Shown here in pieces: positions 62,544 through 64,000 of a DNA stretch of 64,000 bases (the first letter of the stretch is position 1; every line of letters starts with the position of its first letter). Made by a program: the position numbers and the translations under genes. The notes below the pieces were generated by a model that was not told where the DNA came from, did not search any database, and saw only the letters and a list, made by a program, of their open reading frames with translations. The DNA comes from Alitta virens (taxonomy: Eukaryota; Annelida; Polychaeta; Phyllodocida; Nereididae). The stretch is from assembly GCA_932294295.1 (NCBI GenBank), contig OW028584.1, forward strand, positions 7,076,407 to 7,140,406, in the 5' to 3' direction.

Positions 62544-64000
62544 TTAAATAATATCATCTTGTTTGGTAATTACCACATGGGGTTCACATGTGGGCCAGCA
62601 GCACATGGTTTGAGTGCGCCACTTGGCAGGGTCATTTGCCAAATCTGTCAGTTCCTCCAATCTGTCCCTCATACTGGGAGGTAGTTTGCCAGCTCCACAG
62701 CTGTGCAGCAGTTTAACTAGCTCATTTAGGGTGCAGGCGTATTGATCATGTACCCTAATTTTTGCTGACTTCAGTCATGAGGGGTGGACTGGTTGAGTGA
62801 GCAAGTTTCCACGGAAATCAGACACCAAAAACCACCCATCTGCAAGTTCCTTTGCCTTGATGTAAGGACCATTAAAGTGCCAGCTGAGTTGAGGTGAAGA
62901 GCTCACACTCGTTTTATAGCTGGGCACCCTGAGATACACAAAATCTGACATTTCTAGAGGCCTAGTTCTGTGACTGGGGGCCTTGTTTTGTTTGGCAAAC
63001 CTTGCCCTGTTTGCATTTTTCATGTCACAGATCAAATGCCTTAATGTTGTTTGTGCCTCAGTATCCTCACCAAGGTAACTAAGCAGAGGGCGTTCCCAAT
63101 CCGGCCCTGTGAGGTCCCCAATGCCCTCTATGCATTTGTGGAACCTGGGCTTCCTGCCCCAAAACAACTCAAGTGGAGTGTAGCCCAAGTCATTTGGCAC
63201 ACAATTTGCAGCCAGTACTGCAATGTTAATAACTTTCTCCCAATCGGTTGTTACACTTTCAATGATCAATGATTTGAGCCTGGTCACTATCCTGTTAATG
63301 GCTACCTCAGCCAAATTAAGGTAATGACAAAATGGCGGCACGTAGCAATTCTTGATGCCCAATCTCTTGCACATTTGCAAAAGCTGATTCCCACAAAATG
63401 CACCCTCTTGATCTAACCACAATGACTCTGGTGCGCCAACAAGTGCAAATATGTTTTGCAGTCCATTCACAATGGTTGAGGCTTTCCTATCAGGCAACAC
63501 CTCAGACAAAATAAATCCAGAGTAATGGTCTACTGCAACAAGAAGGTATTTTGCTCCAGTTTCACTTTCTGGCAGCACCTTCAAATCGGCACTCATTTCG
63601 CACATTGGTCCATGTGGCATATGTGACAATTCCGAGGTCATTTCAAACCCTTCTAAGTGGTTTGGTGGGTCAGTTTTCATTATGCATATTGGGCAATTTT
63701 CAACCAAAGTTTTCACTTGATCATACAAATTGGGGATGTAATACTGCCTTTTCAGCAGTTCACAAAGTTTTGTTGTGCCAAAATGATGGGTCCCGGGGTC
63801 AGCATGGGTCAGATCAATCACCCTAACACTAAGCGGTTTCAGTATCACTGGCCTCGGTGTGATGTTTCCCAAAGGATCACGTGACAAGTGGCAAAGTACA
63901 CCCTGTATGATGCCAAAGTCCTCAGCCTGCTGCTGTATCTTTGAAATCAGTCTGGTGTCATGTGGGTGTTTACCTTTGTCAATGTATGTGTAAAGAGCAC
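62544..64000 (-). pseudogene. Retroviral-type integrase (pol end) of env-bearing retroelement, partial
   Basis: The open frame continues beyond the right window edge. HHCC zinc end: HADPGTHHFG ... CPIC. Catalytic core: EMSADLKVLP (first Asp), VAVDHYSGFILSE, LWLDQEGAFCG (second Asp) and NLAEVAINRI (Glu), with LGYTPLELFWGRKP downstream. The C-terminal module reads FNGPYIKAKELADGWFLVSDFRGN. At 62775-62777 the frame meets a TGA exactly where this family often has an Arg codon (HPS-stop-LK), then stays open 76 more codons to a TAA at 62544-62546, so the stop looks like a CGA-to-TGA change. Same strand and upstream of the envelope-like gene. Confidence 0.8.

Overview
The window looks like a stretch of invertebrate animal nuclear genome, most likely an aquatic invertebrate and perhaps a mollusc (inference). 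Genes have GT-AG introns. The DNA is AT-rich and full of microsatellites, and nearly everything is transposable elements of metazoan type: Nimb/I-like LINEs with RNase H, a hAT relic, a P-element/THAP9-like transposase, a Ty3/gypsy element, an envelope-bearing retroelement and a complete Polinton/Maverick. No ordinary host housekeeping gene was recognised.

Layout. 0.2-4.4 kb (+): a broken FEN1/PIN-like nuclease gene with a C-terminal CXC domain. 4.8-10.5 kb (-): an old LINE (A), split by a younger 5'-truncated relative (B) with a 13-bp target duplication. 10.5-12.4 kb (-): a hAT transposase relic. 12.4-16.5 kb: mostly non-coding, with a MITE, a tRNA-like SINE head and a LINE tail. 16.5-17.6 kb (+): a P-element-type transposase relic. 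17.6-19.2 and 42.3-44.9 kb (+): one gypsy element cut in two. 19,182-42,334: a 23,153-bp Polinton inserted in the gypsy reverse-transcriptase gene, with AGT...ACT ends, inverted repeats and a 6-bp GTCAAG target duplication. 45-50 kb: tandem repeats. 50.1-64 kb (-): an endogenous-retrovirus-like element (integrase, then an envelope-like gene with a leucine-rich-repeat ectodomain), interrupted by a full-length LINE (C, 52,957-58,366) with a 16-bp target duplication.

The Polinton is the most informative part. Its left arm runs rightward: an unknown acidic protein, a three-exon protein-primed family B DNA polymerase (damaged by a 754-bp tandem duplication and a 1-nt frame change), then two spliced, paralogous secreted/type I membrane proteins with an LRRNT-like cysteine pattern. 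Its right arm runs leftward: an unknown acidic protein, a four-cysteine-tailed protein with two PC4-like domains, a two-helix membrane protein, integrase, minor capsid protein, a basic protein, major capsid protein, packaging ATPase, two small basic proteins and, furthest in, a second spliced protein with two PC4-like domains. The capsid-integrase block is tightly packed, with overlaps as short as 1-4 nt. The arms converge on a central non-coding zone holding a run of six perfect GC-rich hairpins. No adenain-like protease was recognised.

The most unusual points are the four PC4-like ssDNA-binding domains on one Polinton, the paired LRRNT-like membrane proteins, the central hairpin cluster, and the LRR-containing envelope-like glycoprotein next to a retroviral-type integrase.
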